From positions 4,181,801-4,208,423 of the forward strand of contig NZ_CP045997.1 of NCBI RefSeq assembly GCF_010233585.1: a stretch of DNA of 26,623 nt, read 5' to 3'. A program made the translations under genes and the position numbers. Of this stretch, positions 15,707 through 24,194 are shown piece by piece (the stretch's first letter is position 1; each line of letters opens with the position of its first letter). Under the pieces are notes generated by a model. That model was not told where the DNA came from. It did no database searches and worked only from the letters and a program-made list of their open reading frames with translations. The stretch comes from Spirosoma endbachense (GTDB lineage: Bacteria > Bacteroidota > Bacteroidia > Cytophagales > Spirosomataceae).

Positions 15707-16924
15707 ATGAACAATTTTGATAGTATAATCTGTGTCGGCCAAACAACATGGGAAGGCGATTTTCAGAAAGCGGTTGTGCAGTTAATGACCGAACTTTCTG
15801 CACGGCACCGGGTCTTGTATGTCGATTACCAGTTTACGCTTAAAGATTGGCTAATGGGTATTCTGAACCGACGGCCCGTTCCGGTTCGGAAGCTGATGCG
15901 CTTATCAAGTCCACTCACCAGGAAAGATGTTGGCACAGGTGGTGAAGTTTATGTCTGGACTCCGCCCCTGATATTACCCGTTAACTGGCTACCCGCCAAA
16001 CCGCATGACTGGCTCGTTCGATGGAACGTTCGGCGGGTAGTTAAGGGCCTTCGCCGGGTAATGCATCAGCTAAATATGACGCATCCACTTATCGTAAATG
16101 GCTTGAATCCAGTCTTTGGTTTGCCCATGCTAAACCAATTGAACGAATACGCAACGATCTATTATTGCTTTGATGAGATCACGATTGCCAAATGGATGAG
16201 CCGCCACGGTAGCCGCTATGAACCTGAGTATCTTCAGCGAGTCAATGCCGTTGTAACAACTTCAGAGACGTTACGCCGGTCGAAGTCCCTCCTGCAACCG
16301 AAAGCATACTGCGTTAAAAACGGCGTCAATTTCGATCTGTTCAATCAGGCACGCCAACTGGCTGACGTACGACCCGATTCTAACCCCGTTGTGGGTTATC
16401 TCGGTTCAGCCGACGACCGCATCAACCTTGATCTGGTTGAATTCTGTGTTCAAACAATGCCTGATGTAACTTTTCAGCTCGTCGGCGAAGTACATGAGCA
16501 AGCCATCACCCTCCGTTTGTCTCGCTACCCAAATGTTGTTTTTACTCCACCTCGTCAACCCGCCGACCTTCCGCCCTTGCTGGCCAGAATGAGCGCAGCG
16601 ATGATTCCGTTTGTGTGCAATGAGCATACGTACACGATCTATCCGCTGAAAATTAATGAATATCTGGCGGCAGGTCTACCTGTTGTATCTACGCCTTTCT
16701 CAATCCTGAACGATTTTGATGGTGTCGTTGAACTGGCTGCCAGTCCAGCCGATTTTGCGCAGGCGCTCCGCCGGGCACTGGCCGATACGAGCGTTCCTCG
16801 GGTTGAGGAACGAATTTCGATGGCCAAAAATAACTCCTGGAAAAAGCGGGCAGAAGAATTTGAAGTCGTTATTGGTCAGCTCGTTCAAGACCAAATCCCG
16901 GCACCAATTCCGGTTACTCACTAA
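15707..16924 (+). CDS. GT-B fold glycosyltransferase (group 1 / GT4-like)
   Basis: A 405-residue protein with a two-domain layout. The N-terminal half starts IICVGQTTWEGDFQ, lacking the usual G-G-x-x glycine loop. The C-terminal half has VVGYLGSADDRIN at 228-240, TFQLVGE at 255-261, and the nucleotide-sugar-binding segment IYPLKINEYLAAGLPVVST at 311-329, whose Glu318 is the conserved Glu of the E-x7-E-like region. A His-rich PFVCNEHTYT precedes it. There is no signal peptide, so it is cytosolic or membrane-associated. It is the last plus-strand gene of this block and converges on the fucosyltransferase gene with only 33 bases between the stops and no obvious shared terminator. Sugar specificity is not readable. 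Confidence 0.85.
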   Translation: MNNFDSIICVGQTTWEGDFQKAVVQLMTELSARHRVLYVDYQFTLKDWLMGILNRRPVPVRKLMRLSSPLTRKDVGTGGEVYVWTPPLILPVNWLPAKPHDWLVRWNVRRVVKGLRRVMHQLNMTHPLIVNGLNPVFGLPMLNQLNEYATIYYCFDEITIAKWMSRHGSRYEPEYLQRVNAVVTTSETLRRSKSLLQPKAYCVKNGVNFDLFNQARQLADVRPDSNPVVGYLGSADDRINLDLVEFCVQTMPDVTFQLVGEVHEQAITLRLSRYPNVVFTPPRQPADLPPLLARMSAAMIPFVCNEHTYTIYPLKINEYLAAGLPVVSTPFSILNDFDGVVELAASPADFAQALRRALADTSVPRVEERISMAKNNSWKKRAEEFEVVIGQLVQDQIPAPIPVTH

Positions 16925-16957
16925 CCAAAAACAGTAGTAGCATTGGTCTGTGTGTCA

Positions 16958-17830
16958 TTAAATCCGGAGCCAATTGGCTGGTATTAAATCTTTCGTATTC
17001 CAGGTTGGCTTATTTTTAAACCACTGATCTGGTGCAATAACAACTTTATCCTTCCGGGGATTAAGCCACGCTCCCCACCAGCTAAACGAGCTATTGGCAA
17101 TAATGTGGTGATGACATAGCCCCATTAGCTGCAGATCGTCCAGATCGGCATCGGGTCCGGCATTAGCCACGAACTCATGCGGCATAGCTAAAGCCAGATT
17201 CTGCTTTACCCAATCCGGATCATCGCTGAAAATGAAAAGCTTAGCCTTAGGAAAGCGGTTTGTCAATTGAGGAATTGCTTTCTGGTAATAGTCAAGACCA
17301 AGGAAGCCGAACGACTGGCTAAACTCAGGGTGAGTAACATAATCACCGCGCCGAATGTGGACTGATATCGGAACGTCTGTCTGTTCAATTTTAGCTTTAT
17401 AGGCAGCAAACGTCTCTCCTGTTTGCCGGTTGAATGTCAATTCTTTTCGAATCATCTCCGTGCAGTCGCCAAAATAGCTTTCTGACTGCCAGCACCCATC
17501 CAATATAATGAATCTGGCTTTGGCGCTGAATACTCTGGGTTCAACATGAAACTGTTCTTCCAGCAGAAACTCGAAGATGGGTCTAAACGTCCGGTTTGGC
17601 AACAACTTTGTTGCCTTCGACAGATACAGATAAGGTGACGTATCGAGAAGCGTGTAATCGATGCTGAATGGGTACAATTTAAATTTTCTGGGTGTATCCG
17701 TTTCGTATTCGAATTTGTAATAACTAAGGTCAAAATAAAGCGATGTATTGTTTCGAAGCGCAAGGCTTCTGCCCAGAGCATACTGAAACAACTGATTACC
17801 CAATCCTCCTGAAATTCTGGCAATGACCAT
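16958..17830 (-). CDS. GT11 alpha-1,2-fucosyltransferase-like enzyme
   Basis: A 290-residue enzyme with the full set of GT11 landmarks: ISGGLGNQLFQYALGR at 6-21, HIRRGDYV at 158-165 (the GDP-fucose-binding signature), DLQLMGLCHHHIIANSSFSW around 232-251 and WWGAWLN at 251-257. Length is normal for bacterial GT11. It would transfer fucose from GDP-fucose in alpha-1,2 linkage to a terminal galactose or similar residue; related enzymes with other donors exist, so the sugar is tentative. It runs opposite to the main cluster. The start at 17830 gives the standard MVIARISGGLGNQ beginning. A 12-bp palindrome lies upstream. No GDP-fucose synthesis genes are in the window. Confidence 0.93.
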   Translation of the reverse strand: MVIARISGGLGNQLFQYALGRSLALRNNTSLYFDLSYYKFEYETDTPRKFKLYPFSIDYTLLDTSPYLYLSKATKLLPNRTFRPIFEFLLEEQFHVEPRVFSAKARFIILDGCWQSESYFGDCTEMIRKELTFNRQTGETFAAYKAKIEQTDVPISVHIRRGDYVTHPEFSQSFGFLGLDYYQKAIPQLTNRFPKAKLFIFSDDPDWVKQNLALAMPHEFVANAGPDADLDDLQLMGLCHHHIIANSSFSWWGAWLNPRKDKVVIAPDQWFKNKPTWNTKDLIPANWLRI

Positions 17831-17843
17831 GCCTGTAAAAAAA

Positions 17844-17859
17844 TTAGATTAACGTTAAT
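17844..17859. promoter_or_regulatory. Palindrome ATTAACGTTAAT upstream of the fucosyltransferase
   Basis: A perfect 12-base palindrome (17848-17859) ends about 17 bases before the start codon of the minus-strand gene. It forms part of TTAGATTAACGTT, which is also found at 3141-3153 just upstream of the 1684-residue gene. It could be a shared operator, or a chance AT-rich match. Confidence 0.25.
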
Positions 17860-18118
17860 GCAAAATAGACAGTCAATGTACTGCCCATTAAAAATTGATC
17901 GTCAGCAATTTACTGTACTGTTTGAACCAAATCCATCCAGATAGCAGATTACGTCGTTAACGCGTTTAGTCCTGCGTTTTATTGCCTCTGCCAAAGCACG
18001 GAAAATACGTACATACTCACTTAGAGAACAAGCTATAGCTCTCCCGAAAGCTTACGATTCCTTTCAACAAAATCGCTCAGCGATACGGACCCAAACACTT
18101 GCACTTTTTTGACTTATT

Positions 18119-18865
18119 TTACGCAAATTGGCCACTTTCAATCGTATAAAATTTAGGGGTTTCTACGATTGGCCTGTACGCAATGGCAGCCGGATAATCA
18201 TCGGCAATAGTAAAACTAGTCAAGGCCCAGAAACCGTCTCCACCAATGATACCGGCCTCAATACAATGCTCACCATCAAGGGAAGGAATCAGGGAAAAAT
18301 CATCGTCCATTCCCTTTGCCGTTGCTTTACTAAGCGCTTCCTTTCGAGTCCATAAACGATAAAATGCTGCTCTTGGATTGCGGTTGGATTCAACGGAGCG
18401 TTGTTCTTTCTCACTAAAGCTATTCGATACAATATCCTCAAACGGAAAATCGGAGACCATTTTTTCAATATCAACACCGACACTTTCGCTACTGATTGCT
18501 AGGACAATCCAGCTCCCGGAATGCGATAAATTAATCTGAAGATCAGGAATACCTGCTAACTCCGGTTTACTATTAACTCCGGGAACCAGGCGGATGTCAG
18601 CTAAGTCTCGGTGAGTAAATTTACTGACGACAACCTTCGTCATAATCCGCCCAACCACAAATCGATTATGGTCTTCTTTCCGACGAAACCGCGCAGCCCG
18701 TTCGCGTTCATTGGGTTGTAGCCATGCATATAAATAGGGCGGAATTATTGCATCATCGGCAAGCTTCAACCGAAATACAGCTACCTTCTCTGTGAATAAA
18801 CAGTCAGGCCAATTTAGCCAGTCAGGGTCCGTAATAGTACTACAATAAACAGTGGCAGATTGCAT
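18119..18865 (-). CDS. Sfp-type 4'-phosphopantetheinyl transferase
   Basis: A 248-residue enzyme that moves the phosphopantetheine arm of coenzyme A onto a Ser of a carrier protein. Signature motifs are all present: RxxxGRxxxK-like FVVGRIMTK near 69-77, INLSHSG at 111-117, GVDIE at 130-134 (the magnesium-binding Asp and Glu), FSEKE at 150-154, and the WTRKEALSKATAKG block at 172-185. Length and two-lobe layout fit the Sfp/EntD group, not the short AcpS group. No polyketide, peptide synthetase or acyl carrier protein gene is in the window, so its partner is elsewhere; the location between polysaccharide genes may be incidental. It is transcribed divergently from the T9SS gene at 19013, with 147 bases between the starts. 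Confidence 0.93.
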   Translation of the reverse strand: MQSATVYCSTITDPDWLNWPDCLFTEKVAVFRLKLADDAIIPPYLYAWLQPNERERAARFRRKEDHNRFVVGRIMTKVVVSKFTHRDLADIRLVPGVNSKPELAGIPDLQINLSHSGSWIVLAISSESVGVDIEKMVSDFPFEDIVSNSFSEKEQRSVESNRNPRAAFYRLWTRKEALSKATAKGMDDDFSLIPSLDGEHCIEAGIIGGDGFWALTSFTIADDYPAAIAYRPIVETPKFYTIESGQFA

Positions 18866-18991
18866 GGTTAACCATAGGGACTAGTTAAAAGTAGCTTATT
18901 CTTAACCTATTGCTACAAGTATAAGCGTTTGATTACTAAGCCATTCTATTGCATGTAATTCATTGCTCAGATGGGTGACGAAAGAAAAAAA

Positions 18992-19009
18992 CTATAGTCT
19001 TAACTATAG
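18992..19009. promoter_or_regulatory. Inverted repeat abutting the start of the T9SS type B gene
   Basis: CTATAGT (18992-18998) and ACTATAG (19003-19009) are exact reverse complements with a 4-base spacer, ending 3 bases before the ATG at 19013. As RNA it would hinder ribosome access; as DNA it could be an operator in the 147-base divergent promoter region. No Shine-Dalgarno is visible between it and the start. Confidence 0.3.
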
Positions 19010-19012
19010 CAT

Positions 19013-20017
19013 ATGGTAACCGCGTCACAAAGCTTTTTCGGGAGAATAAGACCACGGCTATATAAAGCATTGCGCAGAAATATAGTTCTGATTCTGTGCT
19101 TTATGTATGCGTGCGGAAATGCTTGTCTTGCACAAAGTTGTCCTGGAATTTCAAACGACTTACTGATCAATCAATCATTCGGTACGGTCAAAGAGAATCC
19201 ATCGCTGGCTGGATTAACTTCATACAACTATGTCACGTCTGTTTGTCCGGAAAACGGCGAATACAGTCTTGCCTCAACGGTTAATGGGACTTGTTTCTTC
19301 AACGCCTGGCATACGGTAACAGAAGATCATACCCCCAACGATTCAGGGGGCAATATACTGATTATCAACGCTTCTGACGAAATAGGTGCGTTTTATCAGC
19401 AACCACTGCCGGGCTTATGTGGAGGCACCAACTATGAGTTTTCGCTTTGGGGATTAAATCTGCTCAAACCTAATATTTGTAGTGATCCAGTACTTCCGAA
19501 CCTAACGATTCGTATTGAGACAATTGATGGCCGAGTGCTGCAAACAATCGACTTTGGTTCGATTGAGATAACACAAACCCCAGTCTGGCGTCGCTATTCA
19601 ACTCTATTTACGGCTCCAAATGTGACAGAGCCCGTTGTTGTGAAACTTATTAATAACCAGGGAGCGGGCGGATGTGGAAATGATTTGGCGCTGGACGACA
19701 TCCAGTTAAAGCAGTGCGATGCCTGTGCACCGAACCCTGTTTATGTGCCAGATGCCTTTACGCCCAACAACGACGGTGTAAACGATGAGCTGGCGGTCTT
19801 TTTGCGGGAAGCGGTTTCGTTCAATATAAAGATTTACAATCGCTGGGGCAATGTGATTTTTACCAGCGATGCCCTCACGAATAAATGGGACGGAAACTAT
19901 GCGGGTAATCCATGCGCAGCAGGAGAATATACGTGGGTGATTACATACAAGTTTGCCGATTCTGCATCTACAACCCACGATTACATACGGAGAGGTCATG
20001 TTCTACTGACACGATGA
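19013..20017 (+). CDS. Secreted protein with T9SS type B (gliding-motility-type) C-terminal sorting domain
   Basis: A 334-residue protein. It has a basic N-terminus, a hydrophobic segment (about 22-40) and a signal-peptidase-like CLAQ site, so the mature chain starts near residue 41. The central part (about 42-240) has several Cys, NxSF-type and jelly-roll-like phrases (GAFYQQPLPG, NYEFSLWGLN, LALDDIQLKQC) and looks like an extracellular beta-sandwich of the carbohydrate-binding kind. The C-terminal ~90 residues begin VPDAFTPNNDGVND and include IKIYNRWGNVIF, KWDGNYAG and GEYTWVI, the type B sorting signature (CHU_C/TIGR04131). It is probably exported across the outer membrane by T9SS and kept on, or released from, the surface. 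The next gene encodes another T9SS substrate. Confidence 0.88.
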   Translation: MVTASQSFFGRIRPRLYKALRRNIVLILCFMYACGNACLAQSCPGISNDLLINQSFGTVKENPSLAGLTSYNYVTSVCPENGEYSLASTVNGTCFFNAWHTVTEDHTPNDSGGNILIINASDEIGAFYQQPLPGLCGGTNYEFSLWGLNLLKPNICSDPVLPNLTIRIETIDGRVLQTIDFGSIEITQTPVWRRYSTLFTAPNVTEPVVVKLINNQGAGGCGNDLALDDIQLKQCDACAPNPVYVPDAFTPNNDGVNDELAVFLREAVSFNIKIYNRWGNVIFTSDALTNKWDGNYAGNPCAAGEYTWVITYKFADSASTTHDYIRRGHVLLTR

Positions 20018-20125
20018 TCCCTTTAGCACAAAATTTTCTAACAGGCCTATCCATGAGCCTACTATTCTATCCAGACTCTGATGACGACCAACTGGCTGAC
20101 CTATCGAATTAAGCTCTCTGCACCG

Positions 20126-22441
20126 ATGAGAAAAACCATTCTAACCATACCGGCGGCTTGTATTGCGCTATTGATTTTTGCCCGAACCGGGGAACCTACC
20201 ATTCCTCATACTGCACCGTCAATAGCCATGAACTCGGCCAATAAAATACCAATCGATCCAAAACGCTGGTACCAGGTAAACAATTCTAACAGCGGTCTCG
20301 ATGGGCTTTTTGACGGTATTACGAATGTAAATATCAATACAGGGTATGGAAAGATGCTGGAAAATTACGATTCGTATTATCCACTGCTGGAAGGCGAACA
20401 AATCACAATCGAAAGCATTCGCTTCTACGATTACGAAGGTACGAATTCAGATAAACCCATGACCCTATCGATCATAACCGACAAATGGGAACGGATTCCG
20501 ATTGCTCGTTTTACTGGCGAAAGTTATCAGTCCTGGGTAGGTCCAAACCCCGATGAGCCAAATAGCTTCAATCTGAAGACGGCCGTATCTGGTGCACGAT
20601 ACCTGGTGATCAATACATACGGGCCTCTGCCTACAGAAATAGAACTTTACGGTACCTATCAGCCCAGCCAGGTTCAGATTACGGCTCCTGCCGTTCGGTC
20701 TACACCGTTCCGCCAGGCTCTGGGTGTCAATGCTTTTGAGTGGAATTTTGAAGAAGCAAGCTCACCCTGGCAGGTAGATGATAGCCGTATTCAGGCGATG
20801 AAAGCCTTTGCAGCCGTTCGTCACTATATTGACTGGGAGAAGCTGGAACCCCAAAAAGGTAGCTATACCTATAGCCCCACGGCAAGTGGTAGCTGGAACT
20901 ACGATGCCATTTATGAACGCTGTCAGACGGAAGGTATAGAGGTACTGGCTTGTATAAAAACACTGCCCCAATGGATGCAGGACACGTATCCACAGGATGA
21001 ACGTGATGGCGAAAATGTTCCGGCACCGTATGGAAGTGATCTTTCTGCGCCTAAATCGTATGTCGATCAGGCTCGGGTAGGTTTCCAGTTTGCGGCCCGC
21101 TATGGCAGTAATAAAACCCTGGACCCTTCTCTGGTGAAGGTAAGTGACGTAAAGACCTGGGCAGGACTTAACACGGTTAAGATTGGACTCGGTTTGATTC
21201 GATACATTGAATGTGAAAACGAGCGTGACAAAACCTGGAAAGGCCGAAAAGCTTATCAAACATCACGGGAATATGCCGCTAACCTATCTGCTTTTTACGA
21301 TGGGCATAAAAATACACTCGGGCCGGGGATAGGCGTAAAAAACGCGGACCCATCCATGACAGTAGTGATCGGTGGTCTGGCGGCTTCATCTACAGACTAT
21401 GTACGAGGTATGATCGACTGGTGCAAGGAATTCAGAGGCTATTTACCCGATGGCCGCGTCAATCTTTGCTGGGATGTGATCAATCAGCACTTATATGCCA
21501 ATAATGCAAAAAGTTCACAGGCAGGCGGAGGGGAGCGGGGAGCGGCTCCCGAACTGGCGGGCGTAGGTGAGCAGGCAGCAGCTTTTGTCGCCTTGTCACA
21601 TCAGGCGTCCTACGATATGCCTGTCTGGATAACGGAAGCAGGTTATGACGTTAATCAGGGTAGTCCTTTCAAGGCAATTGCCATTGGGAATAAGAGTGTG
21701 TTAGAAACGCAGGCAGACTGGACCCTGCGAACGGCGCTACTCTATACTCGGGTCGGAATTGATCGCTTATTCTTCTACCAGCTTTACGACGATAACATAG
21801 ACAATACAACCCAATTCAGTTCGATGGGCCTGGTAAACAGTGACAAAAGCCGCAAACCAGCGTCTGATTATCTGTATCAGGCTCGCCAGTTGCTGGGCGA
21901 CTATCGTTATAAAGAAACGATTAGCAAAGATCCTATCGTAGATCGCTATGAACTAGATGGCCGCTCTGCCTATGTGCTGGTGATACCCGATGAACGCGGC
22001 CGAACGGGTACTTACAACCTGACTGTGAACAAAGGAGATACCGTTCAGCTATGCACGCCCAAAATAGGGAGCGACGAGATGACTAAAACAGCGCGGGTCA
22101 GTACGACGGGTACGATAACAGTCAATGTAAGCGAAACACCTGTATTTGTAATGCCCTCTTCCAGCCCGGCAAAGGAGGCATCAGACTTGGGTAATGTGCT
22201 GATATATCCAAATCCAACAACAAATTATGTCGAATTGGTCCTAGAGAACGGGGCGAATACGGCTGTAGATGTAAACGTTTATGATATGGCGGGCAGGCAA
22301 TGCAAGCAGTTCAACTACGTCAAATCAGGACGGACTTTTAAAGAAAAAGTAGACTTGACCTCATTGCCTTATGGTGCCTACCTACTTGAAATACGACAAG
22401 GTAAAGCACGGGCAGTAAAAAAGATTATCAGAAATCGGTAA
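20126..22441 (+). CDS. Secreted glycoside-hydrolase-like TIM-barrel protein with T9SS type A sorting domain
   Basis: A 771-residue protein. ATG 20126 begins a signal peptide (MRKTILTI..., core ending near residue 20); an upstream ATG at 20081 would bury it. Residues ~45-180 look like a beta-sandwich accessory domain (MTLSIITDKWERI, EIELYGTY), perhaps carbohydrate-binding. Residues ~195-590 read as a (beta/alpha)8 hydrolase of the clan-A type: LGVNAFEW, VRHYIDWEKLEPQKG, VLACIKTLPQWM. ECENE at 362-366 places Asn365-Glu366 as the likely acid/base, and WITEAGY at 501-507 places Glu504 as the likely nucleophile, as in GH39/GH5-like retaining enzymes. The last ~80 residues (VLIYPNPTTNYVEL, then MAGRQ, LPYGAYLLEIRQGK) are a T9SS type A sorting domain. 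Its place in the locus suggests it acts on the exopolysaccharide. Confidence 0.85.
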   Translation: MRKTILTIPAACIALLIFARTGEPTIPHTAPSIAMNSANKIPIDPKRWYQVNNSNSGLDGLFDGITNVNINTGYGKMLENYDSYYPLLEGEQITIESIRFYDYEGTNSDKPMTLSIITDKWERIPIARFTGESYQSWVGPNPDEPNSFNLKTAVSGARYLVINTYGPLPTEIELYGTYQPSQVQITAPAVRSTPFRQALGVNAFEWNFEEASSPWQVDDSRIQAMKAFAAVRHYIDWEKLEPQKGSYTYSPTASGSWNYDAIYERCQTEGIEVLACIKTLPQWMQDTYPQDERDGENVPAPYGSDLSAPKSYVDQARVGFQFAARYGSNKTLDPSLVKVSDVKTWAGLNTVKIGLGLIRYIECENERDKTWKGRKAYQTSREYAANLSAFYDGHKNTLGPGIGVKNADPSMTVVIGGLAASSTDYVRGMIDWCKEFRGYLPDGRVNLCWDVINQHLYANNAKSSQAGGGERGAAPELAGVGEQAAAFVALSHQASYDMPVWITEAGYDVNQGSPFKAIAIGNKSVLETQADWTLRTALLYTRVGIDRLFFYQLYDDNIDNTTQFSSMGLVNSDKSRKPASDYLYQARQLLGDYRYKETISKDPIVDRYELDGRSAYVLVIPDERGRTGTYNLTVNKGDTVQLCTPKIGSDEMTKTARVSTTGTITVNVSETPVFVMPSSSPAKEASDLGNVLIYPNPTTNYVELVLENGANTAVDVNVYDMAGRQCKQFNYVKSGRTFKEKVDLTSLPYGAYLLEIRQGKARAVKKIIRNR

Positions 22442-22489
22442 GCAAAAGTAACTACCTTACCTGGCCAACCTAGCCGTTAGAGTACCCGC

Positions 22490-23929
22490 ATGAGTAATAC
22501 AAGTAAGGCAATGAACGGTGGAAAATGGATAACAATTTCCACTACCATTTCGACCCTGTTTCAGTTCCTGCAGGTCGCTATATTGGCCCGTTTGCTTGAC
22601 CCATCCGCTTTTGGTATTGTTAGCATAAGTACCCTCATTATCAGCTTTTTTCAGATATTTTCTAACCTTGGTTTCTCCAATTCAATAATTTACAAGCAGG
22701 AAAGCGACCAGAAAGTCCTGTCGACCTTGTATTTTCTGAATCTTATTGTGGGTGCGGTCATCTTCGTTATTATTCAGCTTACCTCACCGTATATTATTTC
22801 TTTCTATCATGAACCAAAGCTGTCGGGAGTATTACAGTTCTCTTCATGCTATTTTCTAATTGTCTATTTTGGCCAGCTTTATTTGTTTCTTCTGGAAAAA
22901 GAACTACGATTCAAATCAGTTGCTATCATTGACATAACCGGTACGATTATCGGTTCGGCTGTAACGATTGCCTTGGCTTATAATGGCTACAAAGAGCTAT
23001 CGCTAATTATCGGCTCTCTGGCGATGCAAACGGTTAAAGTGGTATTGCAAATTACGTTTGGCATCAAATTCTTTGTTCCTACTTTTGTCTTCAACCTCAG
23101 CAATATAAAAGATCATTTACGGTTCGGTTTTTTCAATTTGGCCGATGGACTGCTTGGTTTCATTCAATCCAATTCCGACAATATTTTCATTGGTGGAATG
23201 CTGGGCGTAAAAATGCTTGGCTATTACACAATTGCCTATCAGCTAGCGGTTTTTCCAACCTCGAAGCTAAATCCAATTATATTACAGGTAGCCTATCCAA
23301 TATTGGCAAAAATGAAAGATAATGGGTCGGATCTAAAGAAATCATACCTGAAAATTCTGGATTTTATTAGCTATTGTAATATGCCGCTACTAGCCGGGCT
23401 ATTCATCACGGCCGATAGCGTAGTGCCTTTAATTTATGGCCCCGGCTGGGATAAAACGGTAGAATTGATCCAGGTGTTCGTCTTTGTAGCGATCTTATCC
23501 TGTTTGAGTCATCCACTATTTACCTTAGCGTTTACTAAGGGAAAACCAAATTTATTGTTTTATCTTAACCTCGTTACTTTACTGGTAAAAATACCGTTGG
23601 TGTATTGGCTTGGTACATACTGGGGCGTCATGGGAATTGCTATGGCTTTTTTGTTAGCTACACTATTTAATTTAATTGGGAATTTTGCGCTTGTGCATTA
23701 CCTGATTGGTGAATTTTTGAATGATTTTTTGAAGAACATAGTAAAGCCAACTATATTTTGTATTATTATGATCGTCGTAATTTATGCCTATAAATTATTT
23801 GTAGGGAATTATGGGCTTACAAATACAATAGTTGAAATAGTAATAGGTGGTTTAACCTATGCGGCTTTAACCTTAGCCTATAAGCTGTCTTTTACAGAAA
23901 TAAAAGCTTATCGACAGGCTTTACAGTAA
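22490..23929 (+). CDS. Wzx-type polysaccharide flippase (MOP superfamily)
   Basis: A 479-residue protein with about 12-14 hydrophobic helices. The opening GGKWITISTTISTLFQFLQVAILARLLDPSAFGIV is the usual first helix pair and LLxPxxFG motif of the polysaccharide transporter (PST/RfbX) family, followed by NLGFSNSIIYKQ. It would flip undecaprenyl-linked repeat units across the inner membrane for the Wzy-like polymerase. It follows the hydrolase gene by 48 bases. Codon use is shifted toward A/T compared with the central glycosyltransferase genes, as in the two genes after it, which may reflect a separate origin for this end of the locus. Confidence 0.92.
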   Translation: MSNTSKAMNGGKWITISTTISTLFQFLQVAILARLLDPSAFGIVSISTLIISFFQIFSNLGFSNSIIYKQESDQKVLSTLYFLNLIVGAVIFVIIQLTSPYIISFYHEPKLSGVLQFSSCYFLIVYFGQLYLFLLEKELRFKSVAIIDITGTIIGSAVTIALAYNGYKELSLIIGSLAMQTVKVVLQITFGIKFFVPTFVFNLSNIKDHLRFGFFNLADGLLGFIQSNSDNIFIGGMLGVKMLGYYTIAYQLAVFPTSKLNPIILQVAYPILAKMKDNGSDLKKSYLKILDFISYCNMPLLAGLFITADSVVPLIYGPGWDKTVELIQVFVFVAILSCLSHPLFTLAFTKGKPNLLFYLNLVTLLVKIPLVYWLGTYWGVMGIAMAFLLATLFNLIGNFALVHYLIGEFLNDFLKNIVKPTIFCIIMIVVIYAYKLFVGNYGLTNTIVEIVIGGLTYAALTLAYKLSFTEIKAYRQALQ

Positions 23930-24194
23930 CTAAAGTCAGTCTGAAAATAATTAATAAAGTTTATTGGTATTTAAGGAATCTTCTGGAAGTAATTCATCGG
24001 AATCCATCTCCATAAAATCAAACCAAATCTGATGATTTCTGAATTTAATCACCATTAAAATAGAATTAATTCTTACTTTATAACTTAAGTATATTGCCCT
24101 AATTAGTTTATTTTTACAGTATAATTAGAGAACTGTTTTTTTACAATCGCTACTCAAGAGTTTCTATCCTCTGAATCCAAAAATTATCAATATT
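23930..24194. other. AT-rich gene-free interval before the oxygenase gene
   Basis: About 265 bases of strongly AT-rich sequence with no credible gene. No T-tract terminator hairpin is obvious after the flippase, and no clear -33/-7 promoter was found by eye. It probably holds the promoter of the oxygenase gene. Confidence 0.3.

Noticed and set aside
18864..18875. Palindrome ATGGTTAACCAT over the phosphopantetheinyl transferase start
   Set aside because: A 12-base palindrome that includes the start codon; short enough to be chance and without a repeat elsewhere in the window.
20081..20125. Upstream ATG for the T9SS hydrolase
   Set aside because: It would place a polar stretch before the signal peptide that starts cleanly at 20126.
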